In this document: piece by piece, positions 37,500 to 50,200 of the stretch
Position numbering within the stretch: position 1 is the stretch's first letter
Layout: every line of letters begins with the position of its first letter
Assembly: GCF_905147045.1 (NCBI RefSeq)
Contig: NC_065898.1
Location: forward strand, 7,626,001 to 7,690,000
Source: Nymphalis io
Lineage: Eukaryota; Arthropoda; Insecta; Lepidoptera; Nymphalidae
Direction of reading: 5' to 3'
Length of the DNA: 64,000 nt
The notes under the pieces: generated by a model
The model's database searches: none
What the model was told of the DNA's origin: nothing
What the model saw: the letters and a program-made list of their open reading frames with translations, nothing else
Made by a program: the position numbers and the translations under genes

Positions 37500-40400
37500 T
37501 TATTCGTAACCGAATTCGTTTCTTATCCATGGATAAGATTTTGGACAATCCATGCACGTGATCATATATTTGTCATGTTCTAAGACTTTGGACGGTAGTT
37601 TACAAGTCCTCGGTTTGTTGCAAGCGATTTCGGATTCTTCGAAGCGTCGGTTGTTACATTGCCATGGTTGAAACTTTTTGAGTTGCAGAACAGGTGTCGG
37701 TCGTTTAATCCAATCGATTACTTCACGATATGTTACAAAATATACATCTGGAAGCTTTAGCAGCTCATCTATGAATTTCTGTAGAATCAAAATATGACTA
37801 TAATTACCAACTTCATAACATATAACAATTGAAACACAAATTATCTATTTTTTAGGTTTGTAATAATATATTACTTATAAAAGTTGTTCGTCCAATATGG
37901 GTTGTAGCGTGATTTTATATACCCTTCTAAATAAAAATATCAAAAGCAAAAATATTCTTTTTAAATTGGACTTTAGCAGCTTTTCAATAATAAATGGCCA
38001 TTATCAATTATAATCAACTCATTTACTATGATAATATAAAAATATGTCATCAATATTGTGAATAACAGTTTAACAGTTTATATTATTGCATTACCTTCAA
38101 AGCAGCCAAGTAGTTATTGTTCTTCAACCACGTGGAACTTAAATGTATACCAAATGGAGCTCGATTTTTTAAATAATGTCTTTTAAAGTTGTTTAACAAT
38201 ATGTCGTATACGTCATCACCGTTGAGATTGGATGGACAGTACTCCAATGTAGCACACGTGTGGTCACCATTGACGAGAGGATTAATGACCATTTCCCATA
38301 GACCGGCATAGCTTCTTGTTGGACAATATTGATTATTTCCTACAATAAAACATACATATACTAAGTGAGAAATAAAACATACTATTATGTACAAAGTTTA
38401 AATACAAAGTTTTGCACACCTGTAAAGCGAAGCGGCGTGTTTGTTCTCTTTTATATTATTAATAGTTAATATAAATTATTTTATTTAGACTAATAAAAGG
38501 AAAATTTCAATTTATTTATCATTTCCGTTTTCCGATCTTTACGGTGCAAGTCTATGCTTTCTAGGATAGAAAGTCTGTAGAAAGGGAGGCATATTCATCA
38601 TCAAATAATGCTTAATTCTTTCATTAATCCGCAATATTTTAAATACTTCAATTTGAAAAATTTTGCTTTTATTCCACTTTTTATATATATTTTATTTATT
38701 ATAAAATTTAAATTTTTTTTTGTTGATATACCTACATTAAAACTAAAGTCGAGCTATAAACTTATATTTTGCGAGGAAAAGTGTTTATAGGGTTGTTTTG
38801 CGTTGAAATTCTACTAATCAAAGACATTAAGATTTTCCCAAAGACAATTCACTATTTTTTATTGGTTTGAGATATAAAACAGGTTTGTAGATATTTTGAA
38901 ATCGTTAATTAATTATTCCGTTAAGATAAATGCACAACTATGACAAACATTTTAAGACTTATATTTGAATTTGATTTAAGCATTACATCATTATAAAGGA
39001 ATCTTCGCTAACAATAATGGTTACTAAGATTTTACATAATATTTCACACGCGCTACTTATCGGTTATAGAACCTTATTATACTTCTTTGATCATATCTAA
39101 TACTTCTTCAAATATTAGCAAACAACCAACGTGTTACGTTTGTTTTTATTAATAGTTCTAATGTAATATATTTTATTTTATTGAGCTTTGACGAAACAAC
39201 CCAATCTCAATCAACAATAGATAAGTGCCTATTATATTCAACGTTTTGAGGCAGTAAACATCTAGCTAGCAGGGGCTAGCCGTTGAGAGAAACGTATATT
39301 TATTTTAGGTGGCTTTAACTTTATCTCTTGGTTACACGCTTTTGTATTAGTGTTACTATTAGTCTATTGTTTTTGTTTATTCAACTATACACTATTTACG
39401 CGTCAATTGTCACTGAGGTAACTGACATAGTCCCTACTCATATCTTATCAAAGATATTAGAATAAAACCGTTGTCAAATAGTACTTTTTATTGTTTTAAC
39501 ATATTCCTAATAGCTTTGTGTATTGTGTTTCAGTTTAAAACAAAATTATGTAATAATGTGCTGTTGCTTGTGATTCGAAACACGGCCTTGAAAAAAGGAT
39601 GGTCACTAACAAACGATTCAATGTAAGTCCACCGCGAAGCGTCACTTTGGCCATCGCAGCCCAGGTGATCACCCGGGTCACCCCTGATCTAAGAATTCAG
39701 GAATGTTTTAACAGATTCAATAACGATTTATTACCTGTACAAGGATGAGGCATTTTATAATCTAAAGTGTATGGCCAATACGGTGGATCAGCTAATGGTG
39801 CCACCACTGTCGCGTCGTATACGAAGCCGAACTCTTGCATCATTAGAAACTGCCTGTTCCAACCGACAGACAAGTATGGGACTCGCATTCCTCTGTAGGT
39901 AAATGTTAAATAAGATTTGATTTTTTAAGTTAGTTTTCGAATTAATAGACAATTTTGTAAACAACATTAGCATAATGTAAAAAATATGTTTTTACATGTA
40001 ATTATAATAAGAATAAGGTATAAAAACCTAAAATCTTCCATCCAAACTCTTCCAAATCTATTGATTATATTTGCTTGTCCAACCATTTCGTCGAACCAGT
40101 CTTCAACTGTAGCATTTTTGGACCACCATTCCTCTGGACCGCGATGCCTAAAATACACGTTAATATAAAATTCCGATCGTGATGACCGTGTTCTCTATAA
40201 TATATATAATGACTCCAACCTAACCGGAGGTAAATACCAAACTCCGGGCTAATTATAATTTATTGAAATAGCGAACTAATCTGACCCGAAATTCGAATTC
40301 ACAGTTGTAATTGTAGCTAAGGAGCACCAGTAATAGTACCACCACAAATATTAAATGATAGAAAAAGTCTCGTTTAAAAAGGAACTTACGTAATAGAATG

Positions 40401-43400
40401 GACGGCTATTTCATGTCCATCGTTCCACAGTTTTTGTACGTGTCGGTAATTAGTGTACGGATGTGATATGAAGAATGTTGCCTTTATATGACATCCGTTA
40501 GGATTCGTGCGTTCGGGCGTGAAGAGTTGTCTCGAATAAGTATCCCAATTTTCATGGTTTACCGCGCCGTCGAATGTGAGGGTGATCATTTGTGGTGTCT
40601 GAAATCATATTTATAATAAATTGGATTTACACAAAGCTCAACATATATACAACATATCAACAAATAGCTATACTATTATATATATGTATAAAGTATTATT
40701 ATTAAATCAATCGTCTTAAACAAAAGCTTAATTAAACTTGTTGTTGTTAGTTTAATTTATATTGTACACGATACTAAGTACGCTCAAGTCATTTATTTTA
40801 CGTTTTCTATGTTTTTTTATAGTGATAGTAAATTAATGAAATTGAACCAATCAGTGTAGACTATTAATGTTATGTAATTTCCTAACAGACCAAAGTATAT
40901 AATATTATCTATGTAACCAAAAACAAATGAATCAAATCGACACCGGGTCGAGTCTGATGAGATTTTTGTATATTTACCTGGCTCGAGACGAGGTTATTCG
41001 GTGTTTGATTTCCATTCTTCGTGCAAAAGCATTCTGGCAAGAGACACATCCCTGTGTTGCAAGGGGCAGCAGCGTTTGGATCGTAGTTGATATCGCACCA
41101 ACCCTAATACAGTGTAAATTTGAATACAATGAGCAATTGAAACTTATTTAAATAAATCAGTACCGCGATTTTTCAAAGTATTTTACCGTTTATTTTTTTG
41201 ATTGTTTATACAAATGTTGCTGTTTCTTTTTACTTCCTTCATACTTAAGTAAAGAGGTCATAATGTTGCGCTGTGCAGTAAATTACTATAACCAACTAGC
41301 TAAATTGCCAAGATATGAAAATTTCGCAGTCAGTGAAAGTAAATGAAGACATGCGCCTATCTGTTTTAAAAATTTGTTGTTTTAGATATTGCAAATTACC
41401 GTGACGGCGAAACCCCATTGTCATAATTTCTGTTATGGAATTAGTTGCACCTACCGAGAGACAATATTTTTTTTATTGCATTGAGAAGGCAGACTGGAAT
41501 AAGAAATATTAACCTATCCTTATATAGCCAATGCGCCGCCAACATTGTGAACTGAGATATTATGTCCCTTGTGCCTTGTGGTCTACTGGCTCCGAAACAC
41601 TGTTGTGTTTAGTATTGTTATACTAATATTGCTACTTGGCGGTAGAAAATATTAATGGGTGGTACTTATACCATGTGAATTATGCAAATAATACTTACTC
41701 TACATTGACTACCGTAAGTTAATAGCATAATTGACATAAATTACCAAAAATCGTAAATATTACTCTACTGTTTGATTATAAGAAAAAATTTGATGGTAAG
41801 TCCAGCTAACGGTTGCGCGAAGAAATATTAAATAAAGAAAAATAATAACTATCCTGTTGCATAAAAATGATATATATATATTTTTAAATACATATATTAC
41901 CTCATCGGAAGAATCTTCGCAGTCCAGGGCGCCATCGCAGAAGTATTCAGCGGGGACACAAGTATCGTCAGAACAACCCAGGTGGGTTTCGTTAGCGCAT
42001 TTTGCATTTTCCAACTGAGGTTTTGGTATTAGCGTTTCTAAAAATATTGTAAAAATTCATAATGCGGCTATAATTTAAAATAAATTATTTCAGGTCAATT
42101 TTGATTTTTTTTATGCTTTATAAAAATTGTGTAAGTTTTTCAGTTTTGTCTTGTTCTATATGTCAATTTAAGTTGATACGAAATTAAACTGAGCAATCAT
42201 TACCAAAATGAATGACTTAACTCAAATTGTGCAACCATTATTGACATATTCGCTTTCTCTTTGCACAGTAAGTAGGATACGGTGTATTTCTGTTTCCGGT
42301 TACTATTGTCTGATATAAATTATTTCTACATATTTAATGCTTATTAATATTGAACCGAAGTTATTGCCTATTGAAATTTACCTAAAAATTGATTGGTCTT
42401 CATAGATTGATCTATTGATTTATTTTTGTTTTCGTGTGTACTTAACAGCAAAAACTCACTCGACTGTAATTCTTATTAAAATAAATATTTTTTAAAAAAT
42501 GAACCAAATATGTCTATAGTCGATATTATGTTAAATAAAATGGGAAATTACCTGTTGTAAGATCACAGTTATGTACATTCTGTGGCATATCGCATAGTTG
42601 TCGGTTGACATCGAAGAGTAGGCCTTTAGAACATTGGAAATCGAACACATCGCCTTCTAAGCAAAGATAGTAACGGGAACACTCGTCGCCCGTCCACATT
42701 ACATCTTCCGTTCGGTCAGGATTCCTTTTAAATATATACGAGTTTTTTAAGTATATTATGAGAATGTCTGAAATCACTTCGTCGTAGCATCGTAAAGTCT
42801 TATTTCGAATGTCAAATCAACAGTGACAGAAAGATATAAATCACGGCCTCACTTACAAGCGTTGTTTAGAAGATGATTAGATAAACAATGCAATGTCTTC
42901 TTGTTTCTGTCAAATCAATACTGATAAAAATAGTGAAATCAATGTTTAACTAAACATCTGTTAAGCAACTTTTATAAGCAAGTCTGTAATTATATAAGTA
43001 CTACTATTTAATATCAATCAATCAACAGCCAATCGTTGTCCACTGCTGAACATAGGCCTCTCCCAAGGTGCGCCAAACCTCCCTGTCATCCGCCTTCCGC
43101 ATCCAGTTGGTGTCCGGCACCTTCTTAAGGTCGTCGGTCCACCTGGCTGGAGGGCGCCCTACGCTGCGCTTGCCGATTATTAAATTAACTAATTTATTAA
43201 CAGGATAGTTATTATTTTTCTTTATTTAATATTTCTTCGCGCAAGCGTTAGCTGGACTTACCATCAAATTTTTACTATTTAATATATAAATTGTCAATAT
43301 ATGGAATTGACAAATAAAAATTGGTTCAGAGAGAACTGGTTTTTGAAGAAGTTATTATTTTGACGTAACGGTGGCGATTCAATAACAGCGAAAGTGAATT

Positions 43401-44938
43401 TCACAAGACGCGGCAGGAAATGATAATAACTTGAAATACGATACGGTAGCAGCTGTCAAGGTTGGCGAAAGTGCTGCTGGGTCAATGTCCTGCTGCGTTA
43501 TATGTGTTGAATAGGAAAACGATGTTATAGCTCTTTGCATTGTCGTGCGTTAATCATTTTGCGTGACTGCGTTTACCGTATTTGCGGAACTTATAGTTAG
43601 TCCGTTTTTGTTCTTCTTGCTTATGTGATGCTTATTTCATAGAAAAGGCTTTTCAATGTTTTTGTTTAAAATAAATCTAAAATATTATTTTGTCTAAGTA
43701 GTTATATTTAAATAAAAAATATATTATAAATTATGGCATTAAGAATTTCTATTCTTTGCCTGTGAAATTTTGCAACTTTCTAATTTTTAGTAGGCTTCAC
43801 TAACGTTAAGCAAATAATTTGTCAATTGTTTTGTATATCGCACTATATTTAACGGTTGCAATAACTTTTTTTATAAACTGTATATGTGCATGTAAGATTT
43901 AAGTAATTTGTTGTTATAGAGTAGTATATAATATAATAATTATTATTTTACACACTCTTTAGCTAGATAAGATTTGTCAACCGCAATACATAGCAAGTTA
44001 GTATTACTTTGTATGTAACTCGTCAGTCAGCTTTCTTAATAGAAAAGGAAAAGAAGTTTTAGTTTCAATAGGTTTTTGTAACGCTAAAACCGGTCAACTA
44101 CGAAAAATTTTAATATATTTACGAATATTTCATATTTCTCTTTACAGCATCGCCTTCTGAAAAAACTTAATTTAAGTGAAGCAATATGATTCTCATAAGC
44201 CCTGCAATGAGATTGTTTCATACATCCGAAGAAAAATAATTTATTAATATGACAGAAATATTTCATGTTTTACCACCTAAAATGACAAAATAATATTAAA
44301 TCTAACAAACTAACGTCGACATCATCATAACTACGTTCTGAGGTTCTTATAATCTATAAGGACAGTTAGATAGACAAAAAATAAAATCTGGAAGTATATT
44401 TAAGACCAGTACAGCGAAATATTACTAAAAAAATTAAATGTATTTTAAATTATGATTTATTAAAAAATGTGCAAAACATTTTTTAATAAAAATATTTTAT
44501 TTTTTTATGTGATTAAATATAGATATTCCACTCATTATGATTTACAAAGTAACTAATTTTAATTTTATTTTTTATTCCTATACCTAATTAATTCCTCTTA
44601 ATATATCATATATTTAATGTTTTAAGCCCCATAAAATTTGTGGGTTAATTAAGTAAACATCATAAATATAAACAAACCTGTAGAACCGTCCAGTTTCATG
44701 ACACTTCACATCAGGCAAGCTTCTTTTGTTCACGTGTTTTCCATCTATGCCTGAAATAATATTCACATTTTTACACGGTTCACCGATTTTGTTACGTTTA
44801 ATTTTTGACTTTATAAAACTATTAAACATTGTGTTTTTTTATATATTAGTGTTTAAATGTACAACATAATTTTATTTGATTACCTATCCATATAAATGCG
44901 ACGGTTAACACATTATAAATACGTGAAAGGCGAGCCAT
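37500..44938 (-). CDS. Secreted chitin deacetylase, ChtBD2-LDLa-CE4 (524 aa, ten exons)
   Basis: Extracellular CE4-family protein of cuticle or gut matrix. Exons (minus): 44938-44884, 44750-44678, 42724-42552, 42037-41901, 41103-40978, 40598-40390, 40147-40028, 39892-39735, 38339-38095, 37778-37500; all in phase. Order: signal peptide (about 1-19), chitin-binding type 2 domain with six Cys (35, 58, 64, 74, 87, 96), LDL-receptor class A module with Cys114-122-127-134-140-149 and DCEDSSDE, then the deacetylase from about 188. Catalytic motifs: TFDGAV (196-201), HSITH (255-259, crossing an intron), RVPY (301-304), D324 to WPY, and IHLSSTW (His416). The usual TFDD is TFDG here: Asp198 is kept but the second, metal-binding Asp is Gly199. 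The three-domain plan is that of insect groups I and II; I favour group II (CDA3-like), without certainty. It points away from CHID1. Confidence 0.93.
41505..41690 (-). mobile_element. Family B SINE relic in a chitin deacetylase intron
   Basis: AGCCAATGCGCCGCCAACAT, GATATTATGTCCCTTGTGCC and TTGGCGGTAGAAAATATT match the reverse complement of family B with decay. Confidence 0.65.
41784..41858. repeat. Left copy of a 75-bp inverted repeat
   Basis: Pairs with 43199-43273 in opposite orientation with one mismatch seen (GGTT versus GCTT). It begins AAAAATTTGATGGTAAGTCC. Lies in the intron after the LDLa exon. Confidence 0.85.
43009..43180 (-). mobile_element. RTE-type LINE 3' end
   Basis: On the minus strand the sequence reads GGAGAGGCCTATGTTCAGCA, which translates GEAYVQQW, preceded by the usual FDDLKKVP-type and W(M)RKAD blocks. 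This is the C-terminal end common to many lepidopteran RTE elements. 5' truncated, in chitin deacetylase intron 2. Confidence 0.75.
43199..43273. repeat. Right copy of a 75-bp inverted repeat
   Basis: Reverse complement of 41784-41858 with one mismatch seen. Between the copies lie the chitin-binding exon (42552-42724) and the LDLa exon (41901-42037). Confidence 0.85.
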
Positions 44939-45344
44939 GTTGCGAGCTCAGACACCATTTGAGAACTGAGTTGTGGTCTTCAAACAACATCACTTTCTTT
45001 AGATATTATATAGTAAGATTGCAAAAGGTAAAAGTAATTATATTTTAATGATTATATGAGTATGTATTCCAACTGTGTTTCATGATATTTTTTTAGAAAT
45101 TATTTTATTTTAATTGTTGACACTTTAAATGACGAAATTTGTATAGCTTATTATTCAAAGTTGATAATATCTACGTACGTAAACGTTATTTTCTTGAATT
45201 TTTAGTATTATTTACTTATTTTTTTATTTTAACTTTATGTTCAAACAATATAGCAAGATTTGATCTGTATCTACTATTACATAACAAGTCTGCGTCACCG
45301 GCTTCACCCGTAGTATGTAGTTGCCGAATATATTTAAGTTTGCC

Positions 45345-45725
45345 TTGTTGATTTAGTGGCTAGTTCAAAAGCCTATAGATCCCGAGGTTAAAAAGCTTGG
45401 GCTTAAACACTGGGTGGAGCCAATTCAAATTTATTGGATTAAGTAAATTAGGTAGTCCGGAGCTCGGAAGTAAGGGCAAGGTTTACACTTGTATCTTGAA
45501 AGCACGTAAACCCGTTGGTCGTGGACCTGCGCCTGGTTCTCTCCTGTTGAGGTGGATTGCGGGATTCTCATCGAACTATGAGAGTAAGGGCAAATGGATT
45601 GTCTGTTTTCAGGCACATTTTTGTGTACTGTAATATCTCCTGTTGATGACGGCTATGATTTGATGATGATGGATATTCTCCTTCGGAATGTCTCCGTGCC
45701 AGAATTGGTTAAGCAGACATCATCG
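45345..45725 (+). mobile_element. Family C SINE, plus strand
   Basis: tRNA-like head GTTGATTTAGTGGCTAGTTC, then GCCAATTCAAATTTATTGG, GTTTACACTTGTATCTTGAA, AAACCCGTTGGTCGTGGACC and TGTACTGTAATATCTCC, matching 58280-58650 in reverse. Located between the chitin deacetylase and the R1 LINE. Confidence 0.7.
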
Positions 45726-46125
45726 TCATAAGTTTGTTACGGCGTTTCTCTATCAGGTACTCGAAAACAATTATTATAGAAGCATTTTTCTTACACTTTG
45801 GCTTATCTTAAGCCGAATAAGCCTTCTTTTTTGAATTTATTTTATTGTTCTGTTCTAATTCAAGATGGATAGTGGATCTTCTCTCTGGACTTTAAGCACA
45901 GATAAAGCAAATGAAATTTTGTAGTGCTTGCCTTCATTTAAGCATGCGATTTTATGTTCAAATCCACTTGACTATACAATAACTGTATTTAACATAAGAC
46001 AACATACATAAGACATATACTAGGTAATATATATATTAATTAGGTCCTTACATATGAAATTAGCGTTTTGTCGTACTGACCACATTGATCTGAAAAATCT
46101 CTTCTTTAGTTAAGATTACCGCACA

Positions 46126-46420
46126 ATGGAAAACATGAAATATCGGTATATTTACGAGTATGAGTTCTACCATGGCACCAGTGCTGCAGAAACAGCTCCA
46201 AGGATTAATGATGTGTACGGCGCGCTTGTGTCGCAAAAGAAAGCACGGTACGTTTTCGTTCCGGAAATTACGACCTTCATAACCAACCCCTTGGACGGCC
46301 GGAGACTAAAGTGGAAAATGAAGAATTAAAGGCTAATGTGGAAGCGGATCCATCACAAAGCAGAAGAGGAGTCCAGCAGTGGGATATTTACAAGCTGTTC
46401 CTTTACTTTTTACTTTAATA
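46126..46420 (+). pseudogene. Mariner transposase N-terminal fragment joined to a family A SINE tail
   Basis: 46126-46220 encodes YEFYHGTSAAETAPRINDVYG, the helix-turn-helix start of mariner transposases; after a frameshift the sequence NQPLGRPETKVENEELK then EADPSQ (46270-46360) continues the same family. The rest of the transposase (DDD catalytic part) is missing. From about 46360 the sequence AGAAGAGGAGTCCAGCAGTG and AAGCTGTTCCTTTACTTT is the 3' tail of a family A SINE. Confidence 0.7.
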
Positions 46421-46637
46421 AAGGAGTAAGTTTATCAGAAACATTTTAAAAAATTGAAAATTACTAAATTGTCTTTGTCTATCTAATCAAAGATATAGGT
46501 AAGGATGACTTCTATATTTGATGAAATAGTATTGACAGTACGCCATTAGGCTATGTGAGTAGGGCTTATGTCGGATAACCCTGTGACAATTAACACAAAG
46601 ATGGTGGGAAGACATACAGTGGCAATAATACACTAGA

Positions 46638-46731
46638 CTAAGAATTCACGGAGCAATTTTCAGTTCAGGCAGTTGCGGGCCCACCATGCACCCGCGGTGG
46701 GCGCAGTGAAAATCACTCCTTGAATTCTTAG
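46638..46731. repeat. Long imperfect hairpin, possible MITE
   Basis: 27-base arms at 46638-46664 and 46705-46731 pair with 23 matches (CTAAGAATTCACGGAGC against its partner CTCCTTGAATTCTTAG). The inner part GCGGGCCCACC can pair with GGTGGGCGC. Much more GC-rich inside than its surroundings. Confidence 0.7.
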
Positions 46732-46932
46732 CAGATCTCGATATCTACGCCGGTTGATAATCACTTTTGATGATTTTTAATACACTAATATTCAAGTAGG
46801 CACAATTGGTAAGCAAGATAAGTTATTTTTGTAAATCGGTACCAGTCAAAGCAAGGAAAACAAGACGTTATACCTAAATATACCTCGTCTATATTTAAAC
46901 GTAAATAATAAATTTAGGTTAAAATAATATCA

Positions 46933-46976
46933 CTTATTCAAATAGGCTCTTATATACATTTTCGAATCGTAACCTT
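46933..46976. repeat. Older repeat split by the R1 LINE (right part at 52654-52775)
   Basis: TTATTCAAATAGGCTCTTAT before the LINE and TTTGGAATGTAGATCTACCG after it belong together once the LINE and one target copy are removed. The second half resembles a lepidopteran repeat that I know with GGTTCGGAATGTAGATTC. A related piece is at 15479. Confidence 0.5.
46961..46976. repeat. R1 LINE target-site duplication, 3' side
   Basis: TTCGAATCGTAACCTT, identical to 52654-52669. The last two T merge with the poly(T) that is the A tail of the minus-strand element, so the repeat is 14-16 bp. Confidence 0.9.
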
Positions 46977-47238
46977 TTTTTTTTTTTTTTTTTTTCTCGC
47001 TGGAAAAACACATTTATGTGTTTCCCCCACATAAGGTGGGGGGGTATGTGGGACTCGCCGGCGCTGAAGGCGCCGGAATACCCACTAAAAACCAGCGGTA
47101 CCCACTCCATCTTGTCGGGGGACGTCACGGGATCGCTTGCGCATACTACCGTGCCGTCCCGACGGTTGGCCCGCTTCTGCGGGCCTCCAAATCCTAGGGG
47201 GTACTCGGGGTACAGAGACCCTCTGGCCCCGGCGACAC

Positions 47239-50200
47239 TCACGGCGGGAGGAGAAGATGCGCATAGCGCTGGCGTCTTCTCCCCGGTCTTCTTCGACGAA
47301 GCGGGTCAGCGGAGGCACTCTCCTCGCGCTCCCGCTCCGCGGCCTCCTTCTGCGACATGACATTTTCGCAGAAGGAGACCATCTCCATCCAGCACCTTTC
47401 GCTACCAAGCATGGCATTTATCACGCTCGGCAGCGAAAGGTCTCCGCCGATTAAAGTCGCCAGGGAAAGGCGCTGAGGCCCCCAAGCGGCACACTCCATC
47501 AGAGTGTGGCATGCCGTGTCCGTAGGCGCACCACTCTCGTGGCAGGAGGGCGTTACCTCCCGCCTGACTATTCCGTGCAGGTACTTACCGAAGCACCCAT
47601 GTCCAGTAAGCACCTGAGTCAGTCTGAAGGTCAGTGTGCCGCCTTTTCTCGTTACCCAGCGACTCAAGTGGGGACGGATCGCCTCCACTGTCGCCAGGCC
47701 TGCTGATGGGGACCTCAGATCCTCCTCCCACCTGCGAATCAGGGCTTGCTGGGCGAGAGTCCTGATTCGCAGCACCTCCTCCAACCCTGGACGGTCGCCA
47801 CGCGACCTCACTTCCGCCCGGAACCGGTACACTTCCGCGAGCACCTCCGCCTGGAGCTCCCAAGGCGGATCGCCCGCGAGAAGTGTTGCCGCCGTCCACG
47901 ACACCGTACGATATCCGCGTATCACCCTCACCGCTATGATTCTTTGCGGCCTTCGCAAGAGAACCTTGTTCCGAGCGGTGAGAGCGTCCACCCAGATGGG
48001 AGCACCGTACAGAGCCATGGACCGCACAACACCGGCGTATAATCGCCGGCATGGCGTTTCCGGCCCTCCTACATTTGGTAGGAGCCGGCTTAAGGCAGCA
48101 GCAGCGTTGATGAGCTTCGGGCCAAGTTGGACAAAATGCTGCCCGAAGCTCCATCTTCCGTCCAGGGTCAGGCCCAGATACTTCATGTGGGCCTGCACCT
48201 TAATCACCGTCCCCTGGACGGTGATAAACGCCCCTCGAGGGGGGCCTCGACGTGGACCGTGGAATAAGAGGGCCTCCGTTTTTGAGATGGAGACCCTCAA
48301 GCCCAACATTCCTATGCGGTCCACTGTGAGCGACGTACCGACTTCGGCCAGGCGAGCCGCCTCCTGATAATTCCGCCCTGTCGCCGTGATGAGAGTGTCG
48401 TCCGCATAGCACAACACCCCCATTCTGGGAAGGACGGATGTCCGCAGGAGCCAGTCGAAGCCAACGTTCCACAGAATTGGGCCGAGAACTGACCCCTGCG
48501 GAACGCCACAGCCTACCCGACGCCGGACAAGACGCCCATCGCCCCCCTCCCAGAGGACTACCCGGTCCTGGAGGTATGCCCCCAACAGCCTCCTGAGATA
48601 GGAAGGCACCCCGTGGTATCGGAGTGCCTCCCCAATAGTCTCGAAAGGAAGACTATTGAAGGCGTTCGCAACATCTATCGATACCGCCAGAACTACGTCC
48701 CCTCGGGCCACCGCATCCGTGGTCCGGGTTTTCAGAGCGTCCAGGGCGTCGATAGTTGATCGACCCGCCCTGAACCCGTACTGAGCCTCTGACAGACCCG
48801 GCCCCACCTCGTCGAGGTGCTGAATAAGACGGGCAGCGAGAATTTTTTCGAAGAATTTGCCCGTCTCGTTCAGCAGCACAATCGGCCTGTATGCCGAGGA
48901 AGAATCTGGTGGTCGACCTTGCTTTGGCAACAAGACCAACTTTCCCTCTTTCCAAGGCTTCGGAAACTGCCCGCTGCACAGACATTGGTCGAACAGCTCC
49001 CGAAGCCTTACGCCTAGGTATTCCAGAGCGTCACATAGAACACGCCCTGGAATCCCGTCTGGGCCCGGCGCAGTGTTTTTGGCCCTCAAGCGGTCGAAGG
49101 CCACCTCCATCTCCCGCTCCGTGATCAGTGGTGGAGCCACTGTGTCGTCAATCATAGAGCGAGGGACTATCTGTGGAGGGACATGCTCACCCGGATGGGG
49201 GAAAAGTTCCCCGACCAGGCGCAGGAGGAGATCCGATGACATTGTCTCTGTCACGGGGGCACCCTGCGTGCGGAATTTTCCACGCACACCGCGGAACGGA
49301 CGCCCCCAGGGGTCCCGGTTCAGGCCCGCCAGTAGTTCTTCCCTAGCTTTCTCCTTGGCCTGACTTATCGCCAGCTGTAGGTCTTTTTTCAGCTGACGAT
49401 AAGCGGCCAATAGCTGTCCCTCCAAGTCCGCATCCAAACCGTTGCGCCTCCTACAACGGACGTAAGCCCTTCGCGCCCGGCTGCACGTCGCCCGAAGCCC
49501 TGCTATTTCGGGCGACCACCAATACACCTGCCGGCGCGGAACTCTATGCCGGAACCTAGGCATGGCAGCATCGCAGACCTCTTTGAGGGCACTGCGCATG
49601 TGGCCCGCTAGCTCTTCTGCACTGGCGCCCTCCCACCTTCCTGTGGAACCCCATCGCTGTACGATGGCAGCCTCCCTGGCCAGCTCACGATCTAGCTGGC
49701 TAAGAGACCACCTTGGAAGCGTGGTTGGCACCCTAGAGGGTTCCACCGACCTGCGAGAGGTAGAGATCTCAAACCGGATGTACCTGTGGTCCGACAGAGT
49801 CTCCACCTCCTCCTCTACTCTCCAATTCAACACTCTGCGTGCTACAGCATGGGTGGCGAAAGAGAGATCCACCACGGACCCCCCCTGTTGCCGCACGCAC
49901 GTGTAAACCTGCCCCCTGTTGAGTAGGGACAGGCTGGAGAGAAGTGCCCACACCTGAATAGCCCTTCCTCGCGGATTCGTGGCAGGGTTGCCCCAGGCAC
50001 GTGACTTAGCATTGAAGTCGCCCAAGACCAGTATCGGCCTCGGTGACTGCCTGGTCACCGCAGCTCTGATCGAGCCGAGATAAATCTCGAACTCCGCCAG
50101 GCCGCGGTTGGGAGAGAAGTACGTACCCACAACAACGAATTCTCTCCACCCTGCCAATACGTAACCCGAGCCCCTCTCAATGAGTGAGAGAGAACTCGTT

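Noticed and set aside
44614..44829. 71-codon frame starting MFNSFIKSKIKRNK
   Set aside because: Only 44678-44750 of it is a real exon (chitin deacetylase exon 2); the rest is intron read-through.
47636..48367. Long plus-strand frames across the R1 LINE
   Set aside because: They are antisense shadows caused by the high GC content of ORF1 and ORF2.
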